The notes beneath the pieces are model-generated. The model was not told the DNA's origin and did not search any database. It was given only the letters and a program-made list of their open reading frames with translations. Source: Leucobacter massiliensis (GTDB lineage: Bacteria; Actinomycetota; Actinomycetes; Actinomycetales; Microbacteriaceae). From it: a stretch of DNA of 64,000 nucleotides. The stretch lies in assembly GCF_002982315.1 (NCBI RefSeq), contig NZ_MWZD01000016.1, positions 1-64,000 on the forward strand, given 5' to 3'. Positions 50,957 to 59,756 of this stretch are shown one piece after another. The first letter of the stretch is position 1. Each line of letters opens with the position of its first letter. Made by a program: the position numbers and the translations under genes.

Positions 50957-51246
50957 TCGGGTCCGTTCGGTCAGTCGCCCCCCGCTCCGGGCGGCGAACA
51001 TGCAAGAAGAGGAACGGACTTCGCCGTCCCTCTTCCGCCAATCCAATACTCCAGTTTACGCCAGCCCCCTGCGTGCTGCCACATGCACCGGCCTGCGGCG
51101 TCCCGGCCCCCCCGATCCCGTCCCGCGTCGGAGCCCCGCGGCGCCCGTTCGGGGAGCGGCGGCGCGCGGGGGTGGGCGCGGGCGGTCCGGCTCGATAGGG
51201 TGTTGCCGAGGAAGCGCCCGATCAAAGCGGAGGGGAGGGCGCGAGC
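50957..51246. promoter_or_regulatory. 290-bp divergent region between mevalonate and osmoprotectant operons
   Basis: No gene is seen. The patch 51035-51060 is AT-richer (CAATCCAATACTCCAGTTTA) and probably holds the mevalonate promoter. An imperfect stem, ACGGAC-ttcgcc-GTCC, lies at 51014-51030. TAGGGT at 51196-51201 with the SD GGAGGGG before ATG 51247 probably serves the ABC operon. No riboswitch-like structure was recognised. Confidence 0.45.
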
Positions 51247-52059
51247 ATGATTGAGTTCGAGTCCGTCTCGAAAGAGTATCCAGGCGGGGCGGCGGCCGTC
51301 TCCGGTTTCAGCTGCACGGTTCCCTCCCACCGCACGGTCGTGCTGCTGGGCTCGTCCGGCTGCGGCAAGACCACCCTGCTGCGCATGGTCAACCGGATGG
51401 TGGAGCCGAGCGCGGGGCGCGTGCTCATCGACGGCGAGGACGTGCGCGGGCGCGATCCGGTCGAGCTCCGCCGCTCGATCGGCTATGTGATGCAGCACGG
51501 CGGCCTGCTCCCGCACCGCACCATCGCGGACAATGTGGCGACCGTCCCGGTCCTCACCGGCACGCCGAGGCGGGAGGCGCGTCGCGCCGCCGCGGCCCTG
51601 CTCGAGCGCGTCGGCCTCGATCCGGCGCTCGGCGGGCGCTATCCGGCGCAGCTCTCCGGCGGCCAGCAGCAGCGCGTGGGGGTGGCCCGAGCGCTCGCCG
51701 CAGACCCGAACATCCTGCTCATGGACGAGCCCTTCGGCGCGGTGGATCCGATCGTGCGCCGCGATCTGCAGCGCGAGCTGCTGCAGCTGCAGGCCGAGCT
51801 CGGCAAGACGATCGTGTTCGTCACCCACGACGTCGACGAGGCGTTCCTGCTCGGTGACGAGGTGGTGCTGCTCGAAGCGGGCGGCCGGATCGCGCAGCGC
51901 GGCGCCCCCGCTGAGCTGATCGCGCGTCCGGCGAGCGACTTCGTGCGCGACTTCATCGGGGCGGACCGGGCCGAGCGCCGTCTGCGGGCGGTCGAGGTCT
52001 CCGGCCGCCGCGTCGCGGTCGACGGCGAAGGCCGGCCGGTGGGAGTGCTGGAACCGTGA
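51247..52059 (+). CDS. Osmoprotectant ABC transporter ATP-binding protein (OpuCA/ProV-like)
   Basis: 270 residues: Walker A GSSGCGKTT, signature LSGGQQQR, Walker B ILLMDEPFGAVDPI, H-loop VTHDVDEAF. LRRSIGYVMQHGGLLPHRTIADNVATVPVL and the early ESVSKEYPGG are typical of the quaternary-amine/proline-betaine subfamily (OpuCA). The usual CBS domains at the C-terminus are missing; the last 40 residues are short. It powers uptake of glycine betaine, carnitine or choline together with the next three genes. The stop overlaps the next start by 4 bp. Confidence 0.93.
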   Translation: MIEFESVSKEYPGGAAAVSGFSCTVPSHRTVVLLGSSGCGKTTLLRMVNRMVEPSAGRVLIDGEDVRGRDPVELRRSIGYVMQHGGLLPHRTIADNVATVPVLTGTPRREARRAAAALLERVGLDPALGGRYPAQLSGGQQQRVGVARALAADPNILLMDEPFGAVDPIVRRDLQRELLQLQAELGKTIVFVTHDVDEAFLLGDEVVLLEAGGRIAQRGAPAELIARPASDFVRDFIGADRAERRLRAVEVSGRRVAVDGEGRPVGVLEP

Positions 52060-52757
52060 GGTGGTTCCTCGCGAACGCCGCCTGGGTGGCCGAGCTCGTG
52101 CTCGAGCACCTGCTGCTCAGCGTGCCGGCCATTGCGCTCAGCGTCCTCATCGCCGTCCCGCTCGGCAGGCTGGCGTACCGCCGGCCGCGCATCGGGGGAC
52201 CGCTGCTCTCGGCAGCGACGCTCGCCTATGCGATCCCCGCGCTCCCGCTGCTCATCATCATTCCCGCCATCCTGGGCACGCCGCTGCGCTCCTGGCAGAC
52301 GATGGTGGCGGCGCTCACGGTGTACGGCGTGGCGCTGCTCGTGCGCACCGCCTGCGACGCCTTCGCCGCGGTGGACGGACGCGTGCGCGACGCTGCGGTC
52401 GCGACGGGCTTCTCCTCACGCGGGCTGCTGTGGCGCGTCGAGCTGCCGCTCGCGGTGCCCGTGATCGTCTCGGGGGTGCGCGTCGTCACGGTGTCCACCG
52501 TCAGCCTCGTCACGCTGGGGGCGCTCGTCGGCGTGCCGAGCCTCGGCACGCTGCTCACCGACGGATTCCAGCGGGGGATCGCGGCCGAGGTGTGGACGGG
52601 AGTGCTCGCCACGGTGCTGCTCGCGCTCGCGCTCGACGCCGCCGTGCTCGGCATCGGGCGTCTGCTCGCGCCGTGGGGGCTCGCGGTCCGCGGCACCGCG
52701 GGCGGAGGCGGCCTGCTGCGACTGCGCCCCTCCCGGATCTCAGGAGCCGGATCGTGA
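52056..52757 (+). CDS. Osmoprotectant ABC transporter permease 1 (OpuCB-like)
   Basis: 233 residues starting at GTG 52056 (GTGA overlap). About five membrane segments; RVRDAAVATGFSSRGLLWRVELPLAVPVIVSGVRVVTVSTVSLVTLGALVG carries the EAA loop of the OpuCB/ProW group that contacts the ATPase. It forms a heterodimer with the next permease. Confidence 0.92.
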   Translation: MRWFLANAAWVAELVLEHLLLSVPAIALSVLIAVPLGRLAYRRPRIGGPLLSAATLAYAIPALPLLIIIPAILGTPLRSWQTMVAALTVYGVALLVRTACDAFAAVDGRVRDAAVATGFSSRGLLWRVELPLAVPVIVSGVRVVTVSTVSLVTLGALVGVPSLGTLLTDGFQRGIAAEVWTGVLATVLLALALDAAVLGIGRLLAPWGLAVRGTAGGGGLLRLRPSRISGAGS

Positions 52758-53461
52758 ACCTCTTCGCCGAGGCCCTCGCCTGGCTCGCCGATCCCGCCAA
52801 CTGGCAGGGACCGGCCGGGATCCCCGCGCGCACGCTGCAGCACCTCGGCGTGAGCGCCCTGGCGCTGCTGATCGCGGGCGCGGTCGCCCTGCCGGCGGGT
52901 GTGCTCATCGGGCACACGCGCCGCGGGGCCGGACTCGTCGGCGGGCTGAGCGGTGCGGCGCGGGCGCTGCCGACGCTCGGCCTGCTCACGCTCTTCGGCC
53001 TCGCGCTCGGGATCGGCCTCGCCGCCCCGCTGCTCGCCCTCATCGTGCTCGCGATCCCGTCGCTGCTGGCGGGTGCCTACGCGGGCGTGCAGGCGGTTGA
53101 CGCGACGGTGCCCGACTCGGCGAGGGCGGTCGGCTTCACCCCGGCCCAGGTGATCCTGCGCGCGGAGGTGCCGCTCGCGCTGCCGGTGATGATCGGCGGG
53201 GTGCGCGCGGCGACGCTGCAGGTGATCTCCACGGCGACGCTCGCCGCCTACACCGCGGATCTGGGCCTCGGGAGGTATCTCTTCGCCGGGCTGAAATCCC
53301 GCGACTTCGCCCAGATGCTCGGCGGCGCCCTGCTCGTCGTGCTGCTCACGGTCGCCGTCGAGCTGCTCCTGGCCTGGGGCCAGCGCGCCGCCTCGGCCCG
53401 GCTCTCCCGTGCGGCGGCGCCCACCGCAGCCCCCGTTCGACGTTCCATGCCCACCCACTGA
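52754..53461 (+). CDS. Osmoprotectant ABC transporter permease 2 (OpuCD-like)
   Basis: 235 residues starting at GTG 52754, overlapping the previous gene by 4 bp. TVPDSARAVGFTPAQVILRAEVPLALPVMIGGVRAATLQVISTATLAAYT is the EAA loop, and the rest has five to six membrane segments. Paralogue of the preceding permease. A Pro/Arg-rich tail (RLSRAAAPTAAPVRRSMPTH) follows the last helix. Confidence 0.92.
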   Translation: MNLFAEALAWLADPANWQGPAGIPARTLQHLGVSALALLIAGAVALPAGVLIGHTRRGAGLVGGLSGAARALPTLGLLTLFGLALGIGLAAPLLALIVLAIPSLLAGAYAGVQAVDATVPDSARAVGFTPAQVILRAEVPLALPVMIGGVRAATLQVISTATLAAYTADLGLGRYLFAGLKSRDFAQMLGGALLVVLLTVAVELLLAWGQRAASARLSRAAAPTAAPVRRSMPTH

Positions 53462-53475
53462 GAGGAAGCCCGACC

Positions 53476-54438
53476 ATGCTCCACCGCACCGCACACGACG
53501 CACCTCCGGCCCGCCGCCTCCGGCCCGTCCACGCCGTCGCTGCGCTCGCCGCGGCCGCGCTGCTGCTCGCGGGCTGCGCGAGCAGCGATCCGCTCGCCTC
53601 GCCCGAGGGCTCCGAGACGAGCGAGGGCGCCGCGGGCGAGCCGATCGTGATCGGCTCGCAGGACTACTACTCGAACGAGATCATCGCGGAGATCTACGCG
53701 CAGGCGCTCGAGGCCGGGGACTACGCGGTGGACCGGCAGTTCCGCATCGGCCAGCGCGAGGTCTACCTGCCCGAGATCGAGGCGGGGACCATCGACCTCT
53801 TCCCCGAGTACACCGGCAATCTGCTGCAGTACTGGGAACCCGGCACCGAGGCGCGCCTCTCCGACGAGGTCTACGACGCGCTGCGGGAGGCGACGCCCGA
53901 GGGCCTGCAGGTGCTCGATCAGTCCCCTGCGACGGACCAGGACTCCTACGCGGTGACCCGGGAATTCGCCGAGACCTGGGACCTCACCACCATCGAGGAT
54001 CTCGCGAAGGTCACCGAGCCGCTGACCCTCGGCGCCAACTCCGAGGGCGAGAGCCGCCCCTACGGGCCCGAGGGCCTGGCGAAGAGCTACGGCATCGAGG
54101 GGCTCGGCTTCACCCCGATCGAGGATGGGGGCGGACCCCTCACGGTGAAGGCGCTGAAGGACGGCTCCATCCAGCTCGCGATCATCTACACCGCCGACCC
54201 CTCGCTGCGGGCGAACGACCTCGTCACCCTGAAGGACACGAAGGGCATCTTCCTCGCCTCGCACCTCGTGCCGCTGGCGAGCGACGGGCTCGACGCCGGA
54301 GCCGCCGAGATCGTCAACGGCGTGAGCGCCGCGATGAGCGCGGAGGACCTGCTCGCGCTCAATGCGCGCAGCGTCGACGAGCAGCTCTCGGCGGAGCAGA
54401 TCGCCGGCGACTGGCTCGAAGAGCAGGGGCTCGCCTGA
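53476..54438 (+). CDS. Glycine betaine/osmoprotectant-binding lipoprotein (OpuCC-like)
   Basis: 320 residues. Signal peptide with the lipobox LLAGC (Cys34). EPIVIGSQDYYSNEIIAEIYAQALEAGDYAVDRQFRIGQREVYLPEIEAGTIDLFPEYTGNLLQYW is the OpuAC-type binding-protein start; the aromatic and Ser/Thr cage for quaternary amines can be expected in YTGN and ATDQDSYAVT. It captures the ligand outside the membrane and passes it to the two permeases. 14 bp downstream of the second permease. Confidence 0.93.
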   Translation: MLHRTAHDAPPARRLRPVHAVAALAAAALLLAGCASSDPLASPEGSETSEGAAGEPIVIGSQDYYSNEIIAEIYAQALEAGDYAVDRQFRIGQREVYLPEIEAGTIDLFPEYTGNLLQYWEPGTEARLSDEVYDALREATPEGLQVLDQSPATDQDSYAVTREFAETWDLTTIEDLAKVTEPLTLGANSEGESRPYGPEGLAKSYGIEGLGFTPIEDGGGPLTVKALKDGSIQLAIIYTADPSLRANDLVTLKDTKGIFLASHLVPLASDGLDAGAAEIVNGVSAAMSAEDLLALNARSVDEQLSAEQIAGDWLEEQGLA

Positions 54439-54458
54439 TCCGCGTCGGCGCGGAGCGT

Positions 54459-54495
54459 CCGGGCGGGCCGGGCCTGCAGGCTGCGGCCCGCCCGG
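54459..54495 (+). terminator. Hairpin terminator after the osmoprotectant operon
   Basis: CCGGGCGGGCC (54459-54469) is inverted at 54485-54495 with a 15-base loop that contains CCTGCAGG. The 11-bp stem follows the binding-protein stop by 20 bp and precedes mtr. There is no T-run. Confidence 0.55.
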
Positions 54496-54513
54496 TCTGG
54501 CAGGATGAGCTGC

Positions 54514-55953
54514 ATGCGCACTCTCACGGCTGACCTCGCGATCATCGGCTCGGGATCGGGCAACTCGCTCATCACGCCGTTCTGGGACGACCGCCGGGTG
54601 GTGATCGCCGAGCGCGGCGTCTTCGGCGGCACCTGCCTGAACGCCGGCTGCATCCCGACGAAGATGTACGTGCGCCCGGCCGCGCTCGCCCGGACGCCGG
54701 AGGAGGCGGCGCGGCTGGGGGTGACGATGCGCACCGAGTCGGTCGACTGGCCGGCGATCCGGGACCGCATCTTCGGCCGCATCGACGCGATCTCGGCCGC
54801 GGGGGAGCGCTACCGCGCCGAGGAGCTCGACAATGTCGAGCTGATCTCCCAGCAGGTCCGCCTCGACGGCACGCACGCTCTGCTCGCGGAGGACGGCACG
54901 CGGATCGAGGCCGAGCAGCTGGTGATCGCCGCCGGTTCGCGGGCCGTGATCCCCGAGATCGAGGGCGTCGAGCTGCCGCAGGTGCACACCTCCGACACGA
55001 TCATGCGCCTCGCCGAGCAGCCGCGGCGCGTGCTCGTCATCGGCGGCGGCTACATCGCCTGCGAGTTCGCGGCGATCTTCTCGGGGCTGGGCTCCGAGGT
55101 GGTGCAGGTGGTGCGGGGGGATCGCCTGATGCGCGCGCTCGACGGCGAGATCTCCGCCGCCTTCACGGCCGAGGCCGCGCGGCAGTGGGAGCTCCGGCTG
55201 GGCTGCGTGGTGCAGCGGATCGCGGAGGCGGGTGACGGCCCGGGCGTCGTCGCCGAGCTCGTGCCCGCCGGCGCCGGGGCGGACGAGGCTGCGGCGGAGC
55301 GGCTCGGCTTCGACGCGGTGCTCGTCGCGGTGGGCCGGATCCCGAACAGCGATCTCGTCGGCGCCGCGGAGGCGGGCCTGGACCTGCACCCGGACGGCCG
55401 GATCGCGGTCGACGGGTTCCAGCGGGTGCTCAGGGGCGGCGAGCCGGTGCCGGGGCTCTACGCGCTCGGCGACGTCTCCTCCCCGCACCAGCTCAAGCAT
55501 GTCGCCAACCACGAGGCCCGGGTCGTCGCGCACAACCTCGAGCACCCCGGCGATCTGCGGGCGTCGCGGCAGGAGGCGGTGCCCGCTGCCGTGTTCAGCT
55601 CGCCCGAGCTAGCGCGGGTGGGGCTGAGCGAGGAGGAGGCGGGCGCGCGCATCGGCGCCGAGCACGTCACGGTGAAGACGCAGCGCTACGGCGACACCGC
55701 CTACGGCTGGGCGATGGAGGACCAGAGCGGCATCTTCAAGGTCGTCGCCGACCGCCGGGACGGGCGCATCCTCGGCGCGCAGGCGATGGGCTACCAGGCC
55801 TCCAATCTGGTGCAGGCGGTGGTCATGGCGATGAGCTTCGGGATCGATGCGCACCGCGCCGCGCGCGGCCAGTACTGGATCCATCCCGCGCTCATGGAGG
55901 TCGTGGAGAACGCCCTGCTCGGCCTCGACGTCCCCGGCTCGGGCGAGCTCTGA
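54514..55953 (+). CDS. mtr: Mycothione reductase
   Basis: 479 residues of the disulfide oxidoreductase family. GGTCLNAGCIPTKM carries the redox Cys pair (Cys41 and Cys46), VLVIGGGYIACEFAAIF the NADPH motif, and ALGDVSSPHQLKHVANHEARVV and QYWIHPALMEVVENALLGL the FAD and His-Glu parts. It reduces mycothione disulfide with NADPH and keeps mycothiol reduced; mycothiol is the thiol of actinobacteria. CAGGAT seven bases before ATG 54514 favours this start over ATG 54505. Confidence 0.92.
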   Translation: MRTLTADLAIIGSGSGNSLITPFWDDRRVVIAERGVFGGTCLNAGCIPTKMYVRPAALARTPEEAARLGVTMRTESVDWPAIRDRIFGRIDAISAAGERYRAEELDNVELISQQVRLDGTHALLAEDGTRIEAEQLVIAAGSRAVIPEIEGVELPQVHTSDTIMRLAEQPRRVLVIGGGYIACEFAAIFSGLGSEVVQVVRGDRLMRALDGEISAAFTAEAARQWELRLGCVVQRIAEAGDGPGVVAELVPAGAGADEAAAERLGFDAVLVAVGRIPNSDLVGAAEAGLDLHPDGRIAVDGFQRVLRGGEPVPGLYALGDVSSPHQLKHVANHEARVVAHNLEHPGDLRASRQEAVPAAVFSSPELARVGLSEEEAGARIGAEHVTVKTQRYGDTAYGWAMEDQSGIFKVVADRRDGRILGAQAMGYQASNLVQAVVMAMSFGIDAHRAARGQYWIHPALMEVVENALLGLDVPGSGEL

Positions 55954-55979
55954 CGCTCCCCCTTCCCCGCGCGAGACCT

Positions 55980-55997
55980 CGCCCGAGTCCTCGGGCG
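55980..55997. terminator. Bidirectional hairpin between mtr and the Nudix gene
   Basis: CGCCCGAG (55980-55987), loop TC, CTCGGGCG (55990-55997) forms an 8-bp stem with two further pairs beyond. It lies between two convergent genes. Confidence 0.6.
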
Positions 55998-56005
55998 GGG
56001 CGGGG

Positions 56006-56428
56006 TCAGGGATGGGCGAGGAGCGCCGGGAAGACGTGCTCGGTGTTGAGCGGCGCGAGGTCGCCGCGCGGGACGGCGGGATCCACCCACTCCAGGTGCT
56101 CGATCTCGGCGAGCGCGCCGGCCGTCGCGGCCTCCACCACGAAGGGGTGCTCGAACACGGCGGCCTCGACCACGTGCCCGGGCTCGTTCGCGGCGCTCGC
56201 CCGGAACACCCCGAGCGGGATGAGCCGCGAGCGGTCCAGCGCGATCCCGAGCTCCTCGCCGAACTCCCGCACCGCGGTCTCCCGCGGATCCTCACCCGTC
56301 TCGTGCTTCCCGCCCGGGAGCATGAGCATCGCGGTGCCGCGCTTGCGCACATTGAGCACGCGCCCCTCGGCGTCGCGCATGACGACCGCGCTGACGCGGA
56401 TGACGGGCGGGGAATCCTGTTCGCTCAC
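56006..56428 (-). CDS. Nudix hydrolase
   Basis: 140 residues. GGKHETGEDPRETAVREFGEELGI is the Nudix box (G-x5-E-x7-REUxEExGU) complete with catalytic Glu residues. The flanking AVVMRDAEGRVLNVRKRGTAMLMLPGG is typical of the MutT/ADP-ribose group. It hydrolyses a nucleoside diphosphate linked to X. The substrate is unknown. Converges on mtr; the start ATG 56428 lies close to the next gene. Confidence 0.92.
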   Translation of the reverse strand: MSEQDSPPVIRVSAVVMRDAEGRVLNVRKRGTAMLMLPGGKHETGEDPRETAVREFGEELGIALDRSRLIPLGVFRASAANEPGHVVEAAVFEHPFVVEAATAGALAEIEHLEWVDPAVPRGDLAPLNTEHVFPALLAHP

Positions 56429-56480
56429 GCAGCGAGCCTAGTACGTGCGCCACGAGGCGCAACGGCACGGCGCGGCAGGG

Positions 56481-57275
56481 TCAGGAGGCGTAGCCGGGAG
56501 CGGCGGGCAGCCCGAAGAACTCCTCGAGCGTCGTCACGCCCTCGCTGCGCATCTGCTGGGCCAGCTCGACCCCGACGTAGCGGAAGTGCCACGGCTCGGG
56601 CATGAAGCCGGTGATCTCCTGCTTGCCCTCCGGGTAGCGGACGACGAAGCCGTAGTCGGCGGCGTTCGCGGCGAGCCACTGCCCTGCCGGGGTTTCGCCG
56701 AAGCAGCTCTCCAGCGCGCAGCCGCTGGCGTCGTCGAGGTCGACGGTGAGGCCGGTCTGGTGCTCCGAGTACCCCGGGCGTGCCGAGTAGGTGTCGGCGG
56801 CCGCCTGCCCGTCGCGGGCCACGTAGCCGCTGTAGAGCTCCTGCTGCAGGCCGTAGGAACGGTAGGCGCTGATGATCTGCACCTGGAAACCGGCGCCCGC
56901 GGCCCCCGCGATGAAGTCCTCGGCGGCGCGTGCCGCGACCTCGCGCAGCGGCTGGCCGTTCAGGTTCGCGACGCCCTCCGTCGGCACGAGGTCGGCTGGC
57001 TCGAAGTCGGCGGGGGTGAGCGGCCGCTGCTTGTTGCTGACGACCCAGATCGACATGGGGTCGTCGATCGAGTGCGCCGTCTTGTCGAAGGCGGGCGGCT
57101 CGGGCGTGGGCTCGGGCGTGGGCTCGGGAGCCGGCTCCGGGTCGGGTGCGCTCGTCGCGGGTGGCGTGGCGCCCGGCGCGGGATCGGGAGCGGGCTCGGG
57201 CGCGCAGGCGGCGAGCGAGAGGCCGAGGGCGCCCGCGAGCAGTACGGCGGCGACGCGAGTGCGGGCGCGGGACAT
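56481..57275 (-). CDS. D-alanyl-D-alanine carboxypeptidase (VanY/M15 family), lipoprotein
   Basis: 264 residues. Signal peptide with lipobox LAAC (Cys24), a Pro/Glu linker (PEPTPEPTPEP), then an M15B domain with IISAYRSYGLQQELYSGYVARDG, YSEHQTGLTVDLDD (His and Asp of the zinc site) and EPWHFRYVG (third ligand). It trims the terminal D-alanine from peptidoglycan stem peptides outside the membrane. ATG 57275 lies 2 bp after the nitrilase stop, so the two are co-transcribed. Confidence 0.92.
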   Translation of the reverse strand: MSRARTRVAAVLLAGALGLSLAACAPEPAPDPAPGATPPATSAPDPEPAPEPTPEPTPEPPAFDKTAHSIDDPMSIWVVSNKQRPLTPADFEPADLVPTEGVANLNGQPLREVAARAAEDFIAGAAGAGFQVQIISAYRSYGLQQELYSGYVARDGQAAADTYSARPGYSEHQTGLTVDLDDASGCALESCFGETPAGQWLAANAADYGFVVRYPEGKQEITGFMPEPWHFRYVGVELAQQMRSEGVTTLEEFFGLPAAPGYAS

Positions 57276-57277
57276 CC

Positions 57278-58213
57278 TCACCGCCCGTGAGCTCGCGCTG
57301 CGCCGGCCTCCGCCCCAGGATCCGAGCCGAGCGCGGCGTAGTCGGCCGCGCCCAGGCGATCCGCGAGCACCGGGAACTCCGCGCGCACCCGCGCCACGCT
57401 GCCCGGGTCCAGATCCGCCATCAGCACCTGCTCGTCCTCGCCGCACTCGGCGACCACGCGGCCGGCCGGGTCCACGATCCTGCTGGTGCCGCCGAGCCGC
57501 ACGGGGGCGGACGGCTCGCCCTGCTCGCCGCAGGCGTTGCAGGCCAGCACCCAGAGCTGGTGCTCGACGGCGCGCGCCTGCGTGAGCAGCCGCCAGTGCT
57601 CGCGACGGGCGGCGGGCCACGCCGCGGGCACCACCACGGCCTCGGCGCCGCGGTCGCTGAGCTCCTGCCACAGTCCGGGGAAGCGCAGGTCGTAGCAGGT
57701 GGTGCCGGCGGTGGGTCCGAGCGGCCCGGGGACGACGCTGAGCGAGTCGCCCGGGGTGAGCAGCTGCGATTCGAGCGACTGATAGCCGAAGACGTGGATC
57801 TTGCGGTACGTCTGCGCGATCCTGCCGTCCGCGTCGACGAGCACCGCGGTGTTGTGCAGCGCACCCTCCGCGCCCCGCTCCACGATGCTGCCGAGGTGGA
57901 TCGCGGCGCCCAGCTCCCGGGCGAGCCGCCGCCCCATCGACACGGTGGGCCCGTCGAGGGTCTCCGCGAGCTCCGCGTAGCGGTCGAATGAGAAGTACCC
58001 GGCGCTCCACAGCTCGGGGAGCACGTAGAGCTCGGCGCCGGCGTTCGCGCGCAGCAGCGCCTCGACCCGCTCGATGCGCTGCTCCCGGGTCTCGTCGGCG
58101 GGGCTCGCGAGCTGGACGAGGGCCACGCGCCGCATCTCGACGGCGGCCCCGCGGCTGCTCGCGGACTCGCGATCGCGCTCGGGCGCGGGGCTGGGCGATG
58201 CGGGGGCGGACAT
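57278..58213 (-). CDS. Carbon-nitrogen hydrolase (nitrilase family)
   Basis: Catalytic triad of the nitrilase superfamily is visible: Glu67 (LPELWSAGYF), Lys138 (YRKIHVFGYQ) and Cys173 (TTCYDLRFP). From ATG 58213 it has 311 residues; a shorter start at ATG 58135 (MRRVALVQLASPADETREQ) may be the real one. It hydrolyses an amide or nitrile bond in a small substrate such as an omega-amino amide. The neighbouring carboxypeptidase suggests a link to wall-derived amides, but this is only inference. Confidence 0.88.
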   Translation of the reverse strand: MSAPASPSPAPERDRESASSRGAAVEMRRVALVQLASPADETREQRIERVEALLRANAGAELYVLPELWSAGYFSFDRYAELAETLDGPTVSMGRRLARELGAAIHLGSIVERGAEGALHNTAVLVDADGRIAQTYRKIHVFGYQSLESQLLTPGDSLSVVPGPLGPTAGTTCYDLRFPGLWQELSDRGAEAVVVPAAWPAARREHWRLLTQARAVEHQLWVLACNACGEQGEPSAPVRLGGTSRIVDPAGRVVAECGEDEQVLMADLDPGSVARVRAEFPVLADRLGAADYAALGSDPGAEAGAARAHGR

Positions 58214-58313
58214 GCCATCCACCCTAGCGGCGGCGGCTGACACGGGCGCCCGCAGCCCATAGGATGCATGGACCGGAGCCGTTCGGGGGACGCTCCGGCT
58301 CAGGGGGGGGCGC

Positions 58314-59756
58314 ATGGGATCGTCGAAGTGGTTTCAACGCGGGGTCGGTCTGTTCGTCATGCTCGCGGTGCTCGCCGCCGCCGGCATCTTCGCATTCGTC
58401 ATCGCCGCGAGCGAGCCGCCGCGGTTCTGGCACCCGGCGGAGGCGACCGTGGCCGGGATCTGGACGGTGCTCTACGACGCCCAGCCGCCGTCCACCACGG
58501 TGCTGCTCATCGCGGTCGCGGTGGCGCTGCTGCTCGTGGCGGCCATCACCCTGACCGAGCGCATCGTCACGAACCGCTATCGTCGCGCCGATCCCTCGGT
58601 CGCGGCGACGCGTCCCCTCTCGCCGCGGGCGCTGATGGAGCGCACCCGGGGTGTGTTCCTGGGCGAGGTGACGGTGACGGTGCTGATCCCGGCCCACAAC
58701 GAGGAGGGATCGCTGCCGCTCGCCCTCGACTCGCTGCAGCGGCAGACGCGCCGTCCCGACCGGGTCATCGTCGTCGCCGACAACTGCACCGACGACACGG
58801 CGGGAGTGGCGCTCCGTGCCGGAGCGGAGGTGCTGGAGACCGTCGACAACGCGCTGAAGAAGGCGGGCGGGCTGAACCAGGCGCTGCGTCTGCTGCTGCC
58901 GGGACTCGGCCACAACGACACCGTGATGGTGATGGACGCCGACACGCTGCTGGGGGAGCGCTTCCTGGAGACCGCGGTGCGCCGCTTCACCGACGACCGC
59001 GCGCTCGCCGCGGTGGGCGGGCTGTTCCACGGAGAGGAGGGGCACGGGCTCATCGGGCAGTTCCAGCGCGACGAGTACACGCGGTACCAGCGGCAGATCG
59101 AGCGCCGCGGCGGGCGGCTCTTCGTGCTCACCGGCACCGCCTCCGTGTTCCGCGCGCCCGCGCTCGCCGCCGTGGCCGAGGCGCGTGGCAGGCAGCTCCC
59201 GGGCGTTCCCGGTGACGTCTACGACACGATCGCCCTGACCGAGGACAACGAGCTGACGATCGCGCTGAAGTCGCTCGGCGCGCTGATGACCTCGCCACGC
59301 GAGTGCACGGTGGTGACCGAGCTGATGCCGACGTGGCGCATGCTGTGGGCGCAGCGCCTGCGCTGGCAGCGGGGCGCGCTCGAGAACCTGGGCGCCTACG
59401 GCGTCACGCCGGTGACGGTGCGCTACTGGGCGCAGCAGCTCGGCATCGCCTACAGCGCGATCGCGCTGGCCTCCTACTTCGCGCTCATGCTGCTCATGAT
59501 CCTCGCGATGGACAGCTGGGTGTGGTTCCCGTTCTGGCTCGGGATCGGGGCGCTCTTCGCATTCGAGCGCCTGGTCACGGTGTGGCGGGGCGGCGTGCGG
59601 GCCCGGCTGCTCGCGGTCCTGATCCTTCCCGAGCTGTGCTACGCCTGCTTCCTGAACGTCGTGTTCGTGAAGGGCGTGATCGACATCACGCTCGGGCGGC
59701 AGGGCGCGTGGAAGCACGTGGAGCACGCGGGGTCCAGCCGAGCGGAGGCGCGATGA
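58314..59756 (+). CDS. Glycosyltransferase family 2, processive membrane type
   Basis: 480 residues. Two N-terminal membrane segments (about 10-32 and 60-82) precede the GT2 domain: LIPAHNEEGSLPLALDSLQRQT, VVADNCTDDT, MDADTLLGERFLETAV (DxD), TEDNELTIAL (TED) and QRLRWQRGAL (QxxRW). These match chitin/cellulose/poly-GlcNAc synthases and the exopolysaccharide enzymes. Four C-terminal membrane segments follow. It probably polymerises or transfers sugars across the membrane, donor unknown. It overlaps the next gene by 4 bp. TAGGAT near 58259 is the likely -10. Confidence 0.88.
   Translation: MGSSKWFQRGVGLFVMLAVLAAAGIFAFVIAASEPPRFWHPAEATVAGIWTVLYDAQPPSTTVLLIAVAVALLLVAAITLTERIVTNRYRRADPSVAATRPLSPRALMERTRGVFLGEVTVTVLIPAHNEEGSLPLALDSLQRQTRRPDRVIVVADNCTDDTAGVALRAGAEVLETVDNALKKAGGLNQALRLLLPGLGHNDTVMVMDADTLLGERFLETAVRRFTDDRALAAVGGLFHGEEGHGLIGQFQRDEYTRYQRQIERRGGRLFVLTGTASVFRAPALAAVAEARGRQLPGVPGDVYDTIALTEDNELTIALKSLGALMTSPRECTVVTELMPTWRMLWAQRLRWQRGALENLGAYGVTPVTVRYWAQQLGIAYSAIALASYFALMLLMILAMDSWVWFPFWLGIGALFAFERLVTVWRGGVRARLLAVLILPELCYACFLNVVFVKGVIDITLGRQGAWKHVEHAGSSRAEAR

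Noticed and set aside
51247-54438. Riboswitch upstream of the osmoprotectant operon
   Set aside because: The leader after TAGGGT (51196-51201) is only about 40 bases and no known fold is seen.
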